A DNA stretch of 10,562 bases from Collinsella aerofaciens (GTDB taxonomy: Bacteria > Actinomycetota > Coriobacteriia > Coriobacteriales > Coriobacteriaceae): NCBI GenBank assembly GCA_021639365.1, contig JAJXHK010000009.1:1-10562 (forward strand), written 5' to 3'. This document shows positions 1 through 5,744 of this stretch, piece after piece; positions within the stretch are counted from its first letter, which is position 1, and every line of letters begins with the position of its first letter. A model generated the notes under the pieces. The model saw only the letters and a program-made list of their open reading frames with translations. It ran no database searches and was not told the origin of the DNA. Position numbers and translations under genes: made by a program.

Positions 1-55
1 GAGCACAACCTTGCCAAGGTTGGGGTCGCGGGTTCGAGCCCCGTTGTCCGCTCCA
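1..55 (+). tRNA. tRNA-Gly(GCC), 3' part (5' end outside the window)
   Basis: These 55 bases are identical to the last 55 of 76 bases of the complete tRNA-Gly at 2263-2338. They hold the 3' side of the D stem, the anticodon arm with loop TTGCCAA (anticodon GCC, glycine), the T arm with GGTTCGAGCC, the acceptor strand TGTCCGC, discriminator T and an encoded CCA at 53-55. A hairpin terminator follows within 10 bases. The D-loop and 5' acceptor strand lie before the window start. Confidence 0.95.
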
Positions 56-63
56 CTAATTTT

Positions 64-90
64 ACGCGGTTCTAACGAACCGCGTTTTTT
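64..90 (+). terminator. Rho-independent terminator of the first tRNA-Gly
   Basis: A perfect 9-bp stem (64-72 ACGCGGTTC with 77-85 GAACCGCGT) closes a TAAC loop and runs into six T residues (85-90). It begins nine bases after the tRNA CCA, so it should end the tRNA transcript. Confidence 0.92.
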
Positions 91-267
91 GTTGACGCTG
101 CGCGGCGCCCCAGCACCCCGCCTCGCCCCTCAGCTTCACGGGCGTGGCCGTCCGGCCTACGCCCGCTTGCTTCGGGGCGATCCGGGGCACTTGGACGCCG
201 CTCGCTGTCGTGGCCGGGGGAGTGAGTCTTCCATTCTTTTCGCCTCATTGGTCAATCCGCCCCAGGG

Positions 268-298
268 AGCTCGAACCCGAGAGGGAGCGAGCTTTTTT
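268..298 (+). terminator. Second terminator-like hairpin upstream of the alpha-glucosidase gene
   Basis: AGCTCG (268-273) pairs with CGAGCT (288-293). Inside this, CCC (276-278) pairs with GGG (283-285) across a 2x2 internal loop, with a GAGA tetraloop. T residues run from 293 to 298. The shape is that of an intrinsic terminator, though the stem is interrupted. No gene was found for it to terminate, so it may end read-through from the tRNA, end an unrecognised short RNA, or attenuate the downstream gene. Confidence 0.5.
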
Positions 299-343
299 GG
301 GCGTGGGTGGGGCGTTGTTTGCCGCGGCTGTCTGCCTTGGGCG

Positions 344-349
344 TATCAT
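344..349 (+). promoter_or_regulatory. Possible -10 box (TATCAT) for the alpha-glucosidase gene
   Basis: TATCAT matches a sigma-70 type -10 and would start transcription near 356, giving a leader of about 33 nt to the ATG at 389. No good -35 is seen at 16-18 bp: TTGTTT at 315-320 is 23 bp away. This is a weak call. Confidence 0.25.
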
Positions 350-388
350 CGTGGGCATCTAAATCTCGTTGCAAGGGAGATATGCCCC

Positions 389-2122
389 ATGGCTACAGAA
401 ATAACCTCTTCGCGCTCGTGGATGTCCGATGCGGCGATCTATCAGATTTACCCGCGCTCGTTTAAGGATTCGACTGGTACGGGCTTGGGCGATATCGCGG
501 GCATTACCCAGCAGATGGACTATCTTGAGCGGCTGGGTATCGAGGCCATCTGGCTGAGCCCGTTTTACCCATCGCCTCTTGTTGATGGCGGCTATGATGT
601 GGCGGACTACTGCGATGTCGACCCACGTCTCGGCTCGCTTGACGACTTCGATGACATGATCGCTGCGGCTCACGCGCACGGCATCAAGGTCATCGTCGAC
701 ATCGTGCCCAACCATTCGTCCAACCAGCACCCCTGGTTCAAAGCCGCTCTTGCCGCCGGCCCCGGATCGCCCGAGCGCGCCCGTTATATCTTCCGCGATG
801 GTCGCGGCGAGCACGGCGAGCTTCCTCCCACCAATTGGAATGCCAACTTTGGCGGCCCCGCCTGGACGCGCGTCGCGGACGGTCAGTGGTATCTGCACAT
901 GTTTACACCCGAGCAGCCGGACTTTGACTGGTCGTGCCCCGAGGTTCATGCGTTCTTTTGCGACGTCCTGGCGTTTTGGAGCGATCGAGGCGTCGATGGC
1001 TTTCGCATTGATGTGGCGCACGGTCTCGCCAAGGATCTCGACCGCGATGACCTCGACCGGTGGCATCTCGCCGAGGGCGATGACATGGTTGAGGACGGCA
1101 CCCATCCGCTGTGGGACCGCAACGAGGTCCACGAGATCTATCGCGAGTGGCGCCGCGTGTTCGACCGCTATGATCCGCCACGCAGCGCCGTTGCCGAGGC
1201 GTGGGTGCTGCCCGAGCGCCAGTATCTCTACGCGCGTCCCAGCGAGCTTGGCCAGACATTCAACTTTGAGTTTGCCAAGGCCACTTGGACCTATGATGAC
1301 ATGCACGCTGCAATTGAGGAGGGCTTGAAGGCAGCTATAGAATCCGATTCCGCCTCGACCTGGGTGCTCTCCAACCACGACGTGCCGCGCGTGGCGACGC
1401 GCTATGCCCTGCCGCAGATCAAGGCGACGCGCTACCACCAGATTGCGCTCGACTGGCTCTTACGCGACGGGTCGTCTTATGACGAGGACCGTGAACTCGG
1501 CGAGCGCCGCGCGCGGGCGGCCCTTTTGCTCGAGCTGGCGCTTCCGGGCTCGGCATACGTGTATCAGGGTGAGGAACTCGGCCTTTTTGAGGTGGCCGAT
1601 ATCCCGTGGGCCGCACTCGAAGATCCTACTGCGACCAATACGCACGGACCGAAGCGCGAGAAGGGGCGCGACGGCTGCCGTGTGCCCCTGCCGTGGGTGG
1701 CAGCGGACGATCCCGCGCAGGGCGGATCGTTTGGGTTTTCACCGGCGGACGCCGATGCGGCTCCCCATCTGCCGCAGCCTGCGTGGTTTTCCGACTACGC
1801 TGTCGATAGGGAAGAGGCGGACCCGGCATCGATGCTCGCGCTCTATCGCGAGGCCCTCTGGCTGCGGCGCAAGTTGCGCGGGTGCGCCAACGATCTTGCA
1901 TGGCTCGATCTTGACGGGCGCACCGGTCTTGCGGATGGTGCCGAGGGTGCCGAGGGCGGCGTTATCGCCTATCGCCGCGACAACGGCTGGGCGTGTGTGA
2001 CGAACTTCGGCGCAGCGCCCGTGGAGCTGCCGGCGGGTAAGGTCCTGCTTACCTCATCACCGCTCACAGACGGCAAGCTCGCGCAGGACAGCTCGGCCTG
2101 GATTATGCTCGCTGAGTTGTAG
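389..2122 (+). CDS. GH13 alpha-glucosidase (oligo-1,6-glucosidase/AglA type)
   Basis: This 577-residue enzyme should hydrolyse terminal alpha-glucosidic bonds of short malto- or isomalto-oligosaccharides in the cytoplasm, since no signal peptide is seen. The GH13 motifs appear in order: AIYQIYPRSF near residue 16, DIVPNH (104-109), GFRID with nucleophile Asp208, AVAEAW with acid/base Glu270, and SNHD with transition-state stabiliser Asp331. Residues from about 490 look like the usual C-terminal beta domain. The length fits the family. I chose ATG 389 because GGGAGA (374-379) lies nine bases upstream and the fold starts about 15 residues later; the frame stays open back to 11 but that part looks non-coding. 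ATG 422 is an alternative start. The gene stands alone between two tRNA-Gly copies with no sugar transporter or regulator in view. The exact substrate (sucrose, maltose, isomaltose, trehalose-6-P) cannot be read from the sequence, although the tryptophan-rich SDSASTWVLSNHD region resembles actinobacterial alpha-glucosidases. Confidence 0.9.
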   Translation: MATEITSSRSWMSDAAIYQIYPRSFKDSTGTGLGDIAGITQQMDYLERLGIEAIWLSPFYPSPLVDGGYDVADYCDVDPRLGSLDDFDDMIAAAHAHGIKVIVDIVPNHSSNQHPWFKAALAAGPGSPERARYIFRDGRGEHGELPPTNWNANFGGPAWTRVADGQWYLHMFTPEQPDFDWSCPEVHAFFCDVLAFWSDRGVDGFRIDVAHGLAKDLDRDDLDRWHLAEGDDMVEDGTHPLWDRNEVHEIYREWRRVFDRYDPPRSAVAEAWVLPERQYLYARPSELGQTFNFEFAKATWTYDDMHAAIEEGLKAAIESDSASTWVLSNHDVPRVATRYALPQIKATRYHQIALDWLLRDGSSYDEDRELGERRARAALLLELALPGSAYVYQGEELGLFEVADIPWAALEDPTATNTHGPKREKGRDGCRVPLPWVAADDPAQGGSFGFSPADADAAPHLPQPAWFSDYAVDREEADPASMLALYREALWLRRKLRGCANDLAWLDLDGRTGLADGAEGAEGGVIAYRRDNGWACVTNFGAAPVELPAGKVLLTSSPLTDGKLAQDSSAWIMLAEL

Positions 2123-2203
2123 GGGCCTCTTGCGGCGAGCTTGCGTTTGCCTACACCTTCCGTGGTGGCTGATGTCTTCGCGAGGTTCGCGAGGGCGTCG
2201 CAA

Positions 2204-2220
2204 AACTTTTCAAAAAAGTT
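2204..2220 (+). promoter_or_regulatory. A/T-rich palindrome at the UP-element position of the tRNA promoter
   Basis: AACTTTT (2204-2210), loop CAA, AAAAGTT (2214-2220) forms a 7-bp A/T inverted repeat. It ends one base before the -35 of the tRNA promoter. The position and A/T tract composition suit an upstream promoter element that strengthens stable-RNA transcription. This role is inferred from position only. Confidence 0.4.
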
Positions 2221-2221
2221 C

Positions 2222-2250
2222 TTGCATAGGATGCGGGTATCACGTAAGAT
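2222..2250 (+). promoter_or_regulatory. Promoter of the tRNA-Gly/tRNA-Val operon
   Basis: TTGCAT (2222-2227) and TAAGAT (2245-2250) are separated by exactly 17 bp. The predicted start, near 2257, is six bases before the mature 5' end of tRNA-Gly, so little processing leader would be made. An A/T palindrome lies directly upstream. Confidence 0.75.
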
Positions 2251-2262
2251 TAATCCTCGTAA

Positions 2263-2338
2263 GCGGACATGGCTCAGTTGGTAGAGCACAACCTTGCCAA
2301 GGTTGGGGTCGCGGGTTCGAGCCCCGTTGTCCGCTCCA
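2263..2338 (+). tRNA. tRNA-Gly(GCC)
   Basis: This is a complete 76-base cloverleaf including the encoded CCA. The acceptor GCGGACA (2263-2269) pairs with TGTCCGC (2328-2334). The D stem is GCTC/GAGC, the anticodon stem CAACC/GGTTG encloses loop TTGCCAA with anticodon GCC, and the T arm carries GGTTCGA. The discriminator is T2335 and CCA is 2336-2338. It is identical to the partial copy at the window start and is the first gene of a two-tRNA operon. Confidence 0.97.
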
Positions 2339-2341
2339 TTT

Positions 2342-2416
2342 GGGCGTTTAGCTCAGGGGGAGAGCGCTTCCCTGACACGGAAGAGGTCAGAAGTTCAAAT
2401 CTTCTAACGCCCACCA
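2342..2416 (+). tRNA. tRNA-Val(GAC)
   Basis: This is a complete 75-base cloverleaf with encoded CCA (2414-2416). The acceptor GGGCGTT (2342-2348) pairs with AACGCCC (2406-2412). The anticodon stem CTTCC/GGAAG encloses loop CTGACAC, anticodon GAC, reading GUC/GUU valine codons. The T arm contains GTTCAAATC. It starts four bases after tRNA-Gly and so shares its transcript. Confidence 0.96.
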
Positions 2417-2424
2417 AATGTTCG

Positions 2425-2461
2425 CAGCTCAGAGGCTATGTCCTCTGGGCTGTTTTGTTTT
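2425..2461 (+). terminator. Rho-independent terminator of the tRNA operon
   Basis: CAGCTCAGAGG (2425-2435) pairs with CCTCTGGGCTG (2442-2452) in an 11-bp stem with one G-T pair, closing a six-base loop. The T-rich run TTTTGTTTT follows. It begins nine bases after the tRNA-Val CCA. Confidence 0.9.
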
Positions 2462-2810
2462 GGTCGCCAAATGGGTCGCCAAATACGTCACCAAATTTCG
2501 AGTTTTTGATCTTCCGGGATGCTTCTCAGTAGTCATCCGAGGAAACTCTCATCTTCTCCGTTTGCATACACATATCTTTTAAGGATTCGTGCCGCGGTTG
2601 CATGAGGCACGGCAAGGCACGACCGCAACATGTTGGTCAAGCATAATCTTTTGGATTCTTTTGGCGTGAGCGGCTTGGTTTTGGTAGGATTTGTCAGCGG
2701 CATGACTAAGGGGGTTTTATAACTGCCATGCAGGTAGCCGTGTTGGTAATGTTTTACCGACTTGCCAAGAAACCCTCATAATTAATGCGTCTGCAAAATG
2801 ACCAATTGCT
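2462..2810. other. Gene-free stretch between the tRNA operon and the nrdD promoter
   Basis: No supportable gene is seen on either strand. The stretch is richer in A/T than its neighbours. It begins with three imperfect 12-base tandem units (2464-2495) reported separately. Other local features are short inverted repeats, such as CGTGCC/GGCACG around 2590-2615 and GGTAA/TTACC around 2745-2760. None is followed by a T tract and none could be assigned a function. An 85-residue minus-strand frame at 2717-2974 covers the nrdD promoter and is not credible. Confidence 0.5.
2464..2495 (+). repeat. Three 12-base-period units downstream of tRNA-Val
   Basis: TCGCCAAA recurs at 2464-2471 and 2476-2483, with the variant TCACCAAA at 2488-2495, each 12 bases apart. 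Read in the frame that ends with the stop at 2530-2532, they give Ser-Pro-Asn three times, and the TCG to TCA change is synonymous. The repeat itself is certain; its meaning is not. Confidence 0.7.
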
Positions 2811-2823
2811 TTGACCTGCTGAA

Positions 2824-2839
2824 ACACTATATGTTGTGT
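2824..2839 (+). promoter_or_regulatory. NrdR box upstream of nrdD
   Basis: ACACTATATGTTGTGT matches the NrdR-box consensus (ACAC-WATATWT-GTGT type, ATP-cone repressor NrdR) nearly perfectly and is palindromic at its ends (AACAC/GTGTT). It ends right where the -35 TTGACC (2840-2845) begins. NrdR usually binds two boxes. A much weaker partner, ACAGGATATAGATGCC at 2858-2873, sits 34 bp downstream over the -10. Repression of nrdD by NrdR when dATP/ATP is sufficient is the expected control. Confidence 0.8.
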
Positions 2840-2869
2840 TTGACCTAAAAAAAGAATACAGGATATAGA
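2840..2869 (+). promoter_or_regulatory. nrdD promoter
   Basis: TTGACC (2840-2845) and TATAGA (2864-2869) are 18 bp apart and predict a start near 2876. The strong NrdR box abuts the -35 and the weak one covers the -10, as expected for a repressed nrd promoter. An upstream TTGACC (2811-2816) lacks a good -10 at the right distance. Confidence 0.6.
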
Positions 2870-2875
2870 TGCCTC

Positions 2876-3096
2876 TTTGTCGTATGATAGATGGCGGACA
2901 GAGAACGAAGACCTTAACTGCCTCTTTTGAACGTGTCCTTGAGCCGCTTGATCGGCTCCTGGGAATGTCCGCATGGAGGCTTATGGTTTATCGAGAACAC
3001 AGATTGCGCGACGGCGCCGCAAGACAGGGGCAAGCCCTGCCGGGCATCGTTTGGCTCTGAAGCGCAATGAGGCTACGATGCGAAAGAGGCAAGAGG
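2876..3096 (+). promoter_or_regulatory. Long, foldable 5' leader of nrdD
   Basis: About 220 nt lie between the predicted start and the nrdD ATG. They contain GCGGACA (2894-2900) pairing with TGTCCGC (2966-2972) around a hairpin GAGCCG-CTTGAT-CGGCTC (2941-2958), then CAGGG/CCCTG (3025-3029/3035-3039). Last is GCATCGT (3044-3050) pairing with ACGATGC (3075-3081), which ends two bases before the ribosome binding site AAAGAGG (3083-3089). I do not recognise a known riboswitch class. Short ATG-started frames inside (for example at 2869 and 3067) lack ribosome binding sites. Confidence 0.4.
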
Positions 3097-5319
3097 ATGA
3101 AGATCATCAAGCGCAGCGGCACCGAGGTTGTCTTTGACATCGATAAGATCGTCAATGCCATCCGCGCCGCCAACTTGGAGGTCGAGGAGAGCTCTCGTCT
3201 AACCGACCGCCAGGTGGTTTACGCGGCGCAAAACGTCGCCGAGGCATGCGAGAACGCGGGCCACACCGTTTCGGTCGAGGAGATCCAGGATTTGGTCGAG
3301 GACGAGATCATGCGTCTCGACTGCTACGAGGTTGCCCGCCACTACATCATCTATCGCTATGTTCAGAGCCTGAAGCGCCAGAAGAACACGACCGACGACA
3401 AGATTCTGTCGCTGATCGAGTGCAATAACGAAGAGGTCAAGCAGGAGAACTCTAACAAGAACCCGACCGTCAATTCCGTCCAGCGCGACTATATGGCCGG
3501 CGAGATTTCCAAGGACCTGACTCAGCGCGTGCTGCTGCCTCAGGAGATCGTGGATGCCCACAATGAGGGCCTGATCCACTTCCACGATTCCGACTACTTT
3601 GCCCAGCACATGCATAACTGCGACCTGGTGAACCTGGAGGACATGCTCCAGAACGGCACCGTTATCTCGGGCACGCTGATCGAGAAGCCGCATAGCTTCT
3701 CGACTGCCTGCAACATCGCGACGCAGATTATCGCCCAGGTCGCTTCCTCCCAGTACGGCGGCCAGTCCATCTCGCTGACCCATCTCGCCCCCTTTGTTGA
3801 GGTGAGCCGTCAAAAGATTCGCGGCGAGGTCGCCCGCGAGCTCGAGGAACTCGGTGTTTCGGCATCTGCCGAAAAGGTCCGTGAGGTCGTTGAGGACCGT
3901 CTGCGTGACGAGATCCGTCGCGGCGTCCAGACGATTCAGTATCAGGTCGTGACCCTTATGACCACCAACGGCCAGGCGCCGTTTGTGACGGTCTTTATGT
4001 ATCTCAACGAGGCTCGCTCAGCGCAGGAGAAGCACGACCTTGCCATGATCGTGGAGGAGACGCTTCGTCAGCGCTATGAGGGCGTTAAGAACGAAGCCGG
4101 TGTGTGGATTACCCCGGCATTCCCCAAGCTTATCTATGTACTCGAGGACGATAACGTTCACGAGAATTCCCCGTACTTCTACCTGACCCAGCTGGCTGCC
4201 AAGTGCACTGCCAAGCGCATGGTGCCCGACTACATCTCCGAGAAGAAGATGCGCGAGCTCAAGCTGTCGAAGGGCGAGACCGCCGGCAACGGCGATTGCT
4301 ACACCTGCATGGGTTGCCGCAGTTTCCTGACGCCCGACCGCTCCGGTAACGGATTTAACAACGTGGCCAACGCGCTGAACTATGACCCAAACAAGCCCAA
4401 GTACTACGGTCGCTTTAACCAGGGCGTTGTGACCATCAACCTGCCCGATGTCGCGCTGAGCTCGCACCAGGACATGGACAAGTTCTGGAAGATCTTCGAC
4501 GAGCGCCTTGAGCTGTGCCACCGCGCTCTGCTGTGCCGTCATGAGCGTCTGATGGGTACGCTTTCGGATGCCGCACCGATTCTTTGGCAGTACGGTGCCC
4601 TGGCGCGTCTGAAGAAGGGCGAGACGATCGATAAGCTGCTCGTGGGTGGCTATTCCACCATCAGCCTGGGGTATGCCGGCCTGTATGAGTGCGTCAAGTA
4701 CATGACGGGCCACAGCCACACCGAGAAGGAGGGCACGCCCTTTGCCATGGCCGTCATGCAGCGTATGAACGATAAGTGCGCCGAGTGGAAGGCCGAAAGC
4801 GATATTGACTTCTCGCTGTACGGTACGCCGTTGGAGTCGACGACCTACAAGTTCGCCAAGTGCCTGCAGCGCCGTTTTGGCATCATCCCGGGCGTGACGG
4901 ACAAGGGCTACATTACTAACAGCTACCACGTTCATGTGTCCGAGGAGATTGACGCATTCGACAAGCTCAAGTTCGAGGGCATGTTCCAGCAGCTTTCGCC
5001 GGGCGGTGCTATCTCTTACGTTGAGGTTCCCAACATGCAGGACAACCTCAAGGCTGTCATTCGCGTGATGCAGTACATCTACGACAACATCATGTACGCC
5101 GAGCTCAACACCAAGAGCGACTACTGCCAGGTGTGCGGCTACGACGGTGAGATCAAGATTGTCGAGGACGATGGCAAGCTGGTGTGGGAGTGCCCCAACT
5201 GCGGCAACCGCGACCAGGAGAAGATGAATGTCGCTCGTCGTACGTGCGGCTACATCGGTACCCAGTTCTGGAACCAGGGTCGAACCGAGGAGATCCGCGA
5301 CCGCGTGCTGCATCTCTAA
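3097..5319 (+). CDS. nrdD: Anaerobic (class III) ribonucleoside-triphosphate reductase
   Basis: This 740-residue glycyl-radical enzyme reduces ribonucleoside triphosphates to deoxy forms for DNA synthesis without oxygen. It begins with an ATP-cone (about residues 1-95, MKIIKRSGTEVVFD), the dATP/ATP allosteric site. The catalytic barrel follows, with the conserved MGCRSFLTP segment whose Cys407 is the likely thiyl-radical residue. Near the C-terminus a zinc site is formed by Cys677, Cys680, Cys699 and Cys702, followed by RRTCGYIG with the radical-bearing glycine at 718. The length is normal. I chose ATG 3097, with AAAGAGG seven bases upstream, because the ATP-cone starts there; an in-frame ATG at 3067 would add ten residues and lacks a ribosome binding site. 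An NrdR box and promoter lie upstream. A double stop (TAATAA) ends the gene. The activase gene nrdG is the next gene but lies 425 bp away. Confidence 0.97.
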   Translation: MKIIKRSGTEVVFDIDKIVNAIRAANLEVEESSRLTDRQVVYAAQNVAEACENAGHTVSVEEIQDLVEDEIMRLDCYEVARHYIIYRYVQSLKRQKNTTDDKILSLIECNNEEVKQENSNKNPTVNSVQRDYMAGEISKDLTQRVLLPQEIVDAHNEGLIHFHDSDYFAQHMHNCDLVNLEDMLQNGTVISGTLIEKPHSFSTACNIATQIIAQVASSQYGGQSISLTHLAPFVEVSRQKIRGEVARELEELGVSASAEKVREVVEDRLRDEIRRGVQTIQYQVVTLMTTNGQAPFVTVFMYLNEARSAQEKHDLAMIVEETLRQRYEGVKNEAGVWITPAFPKLIYVLEDDNVHENSPYFYLTQLAAKCTAKRMVPDYISEKKMRELKLSKGETAGNGDCYTCMGCRSFLTPDRSGNGFNNVANALNYDPNKPKYYGRFNQGVVTINLPDVALSSHQDMDKFWKIFDERLELCHRALLCRHERLMGTLSDAAPILWQYGALARLKKGETIDKLLVGGYSTISLGYAGLYECVKYMTGHSHTEKEGTPFAMAVMQRMNDKCAEWKAESDIDFSLYGTPLESTTYKFAKCLQRRFGIIPGVTDKGYITNSYHVHVSEEIDAFDKLKFEGMFQQLSPGGAISYVEVPNMQDNLKAVIRVMQYIYDNIMYAELNTKSDYCQVCGYDGEIKIVEDDGKLVWECPNCGNRDQEKMNVARRTCGYIGTQFWNQGRTEEIRDRVLHL

Positions 5320-5330
5320 TAACCATCCCA

Positions 5331-5466
5331 GGCTGCCCCGTAGCGAGGCCCCGGACCTTTACTCGCTATTTCGGACAGTCCTGGCTCACGACGGAGGCGC
5401 CACTGGCGCCTCCTGTTCGTGCGGAACTCATATCGAGCAAAGGTCCGGGGCCTCGCTACGGGCAGC
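5331..5466. repeat. 136-bp nested palindromic element between nrdD and nrdG
   Basis: The outer arms 5331-5369 and 5430-5466 are near-perfect inverted copies: GGCTGCC at the tip, then CGTAGCGAGGCCCCGG and ACCTTT, with one extra C and two mismatches. Inside are CACGA/TCGTG (5387-5391/5417-5421) and a perfect GGAGGCGCC-ACT-GGCGCCTCC hairpin (5393-5413). It starts 11 bases after the nrdD stop codon. There is no T tract, no transposase and no clear target duplication. The design suggests a REP- or MITE-like dispersed element, but copies elsewhere cannot be checked here. As RNA it would be a very stable stem able to protect the nrdD 3' end. Confidence 0.8.
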
Positions 5467-5554
5467 CAAGTTGATGTAGCTGAGATGCGGCATGCGGTCT
5501 GCTCACTCCTCGAAGTTCTTAGCGGAAATGAGTCGACTTGCAATAACGGTTTGC

Positions 5555-5588
5555 TTGCAGCAACGATTGAGCTGCAACAAATTTTTTA
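5555..5588 (+). terminator. Rho-independent terminator between nrdD and nrdG
   Basis: TTGCAGC (5555-5561) pairs perfectly with GCTGCAA (5571-5577) around a nine-base loop, and CAAATTTTTTATT follows. The stem is only 7 bp and the T tract starts four bases after it, so efficiency may be moderate. It lies 236 bases after the nrdD stop and about 155 before the nrdG start. Confidence 0.65.
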
Positions 5589-5603
5589 TTGGACCTCGAA
5601 CCC

Positions 5604-5609
5604 TATACT
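5604..5609 (+). promoter_or_regulatory. Possible -10 (TATACT) for nrdG
   Basis: TATACT lies just after the T tract of the terminator and could begin an nrdG transcript near 5616. No consensus -35 is present at 16-18 bp; that position is the T tract itself. The surrounding ACCCTATACTCGATGT (5600-5615) matches the upstream NrdR box at about 10 of 16 positions, mostly in its left half, so it is at best a degenerate NrdR site. Confidence 0.25.
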
Positions 5610-5644
5610 CGATGTTCGCTTCGTTCATTGAGTGTTGCTCGCGA

Positions 5645-5730
5645 GGGGTCTGGAGTATATCGTTCCGCCCGCAGTTTCGCAGGCCAAAGGCCGAGAATGT
5701 TTGAGGACGGAATGATATACTCCAGACCCC
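5645..5730. repeat. Inverted repeat with 23-bp arms in the nrdG leader
   Basis: Arm 5645-5667 (begins GGGGTCTGGAG, ends GTTCCG) pairs along its full length with 5708-5730, the only exception to Watson-Crick pairing being G5662 with T5713. The 40-base loop holds a small GGCC-AAA-GGCC hairpin (5682-5692). The right arm ends one base before the nrdG ribosome binding site (AGGAAGG, 5732-5738). No T tract follows, so it is not a terminator. It could be an RNase III target, a translational control stem or a small mobile repeat. Confidence 0.8.
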
Positions 5731-5744
5731 CAGGAAGGTTACTT

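Larger units (their letters stand above)
91..388. other. Non-coding stretch between tRNA-Gly terminator and the alpha-glucosidase gene
   Basis: I see no convincing gene in this GC-rich stretch. It holds a hairpin at 140-164 (GGGCGTGGCC, loop GTCC, GGCCTACGCCC, with one bulged A), a second terminator-like hairpin at 268-298, and a possible -10 (TATCAT, 344-349) about 40 bases before the glucosidase start. A GTG-initiated frame at 144-362 would encode 72 residues with two hydrophobic patches. It has no ribosome binding site and crosses the terminator-like hairpin, so it was not called. Confidence 0.5.

Noticed and set aside
144..362. A 72-codon GTG-started frame with two hydrophobic patches before the alpha-glucosidase gene.
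   Set aside because: It has no ribosome binding site, crosses a terminator-like hairpin, and its composition looks like GC-rich intergenic DNA read by chance.
11..388. An open in-frame extension of the alpha-glucosidase gene back into the tRNA-Gly.
   Set aside because: It would run through a tRNA and its terminator. The GH13 fold and a good ribosome binding site support ATG 389.
359..1438. A long minus-strand frame (359 codons) opposite the alpha-glucosidase gene.
   Set aside because: It is a codon-bias shadow in GC-rich DNA; the plus strand holds all GH13 catalytic motifs.
2263..2532. A plus-strand frame through both tRNA genes.
   Set aside because: The sequence is fully explained by tRNA cloverleaves and a terminator; only the last part, with a 12-base repeat, was kept as an observation.
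2717..2974. An 85-codon minus-strand frame before nrdD.
   Set aside because: It overlaps the NrdR box and nrdD promoter and has no ribosome binding site or domain.
2869..3060. A 63-codon frame in the nrdD leader, considered as a leader peptide.
   Set aside because: Its ATG lies within the proposed -10 box, before the predicted transcription start, and it has no ribosome binding site.
4018..5313. A 431-codon minus-strand frame opposite nrdD.
   Set aside because: It has a repetitive Val/Leu/His-rich composition typical of an antisense shadow, while the sense strand is clear NrdD.
5316..5543. Frames on both strands across the 136-bp palindrome, with similar peptides such as GPGPRYG.
   Set aside because: The similarity comes from the inverted repeat being read in both directions, not from real genes.
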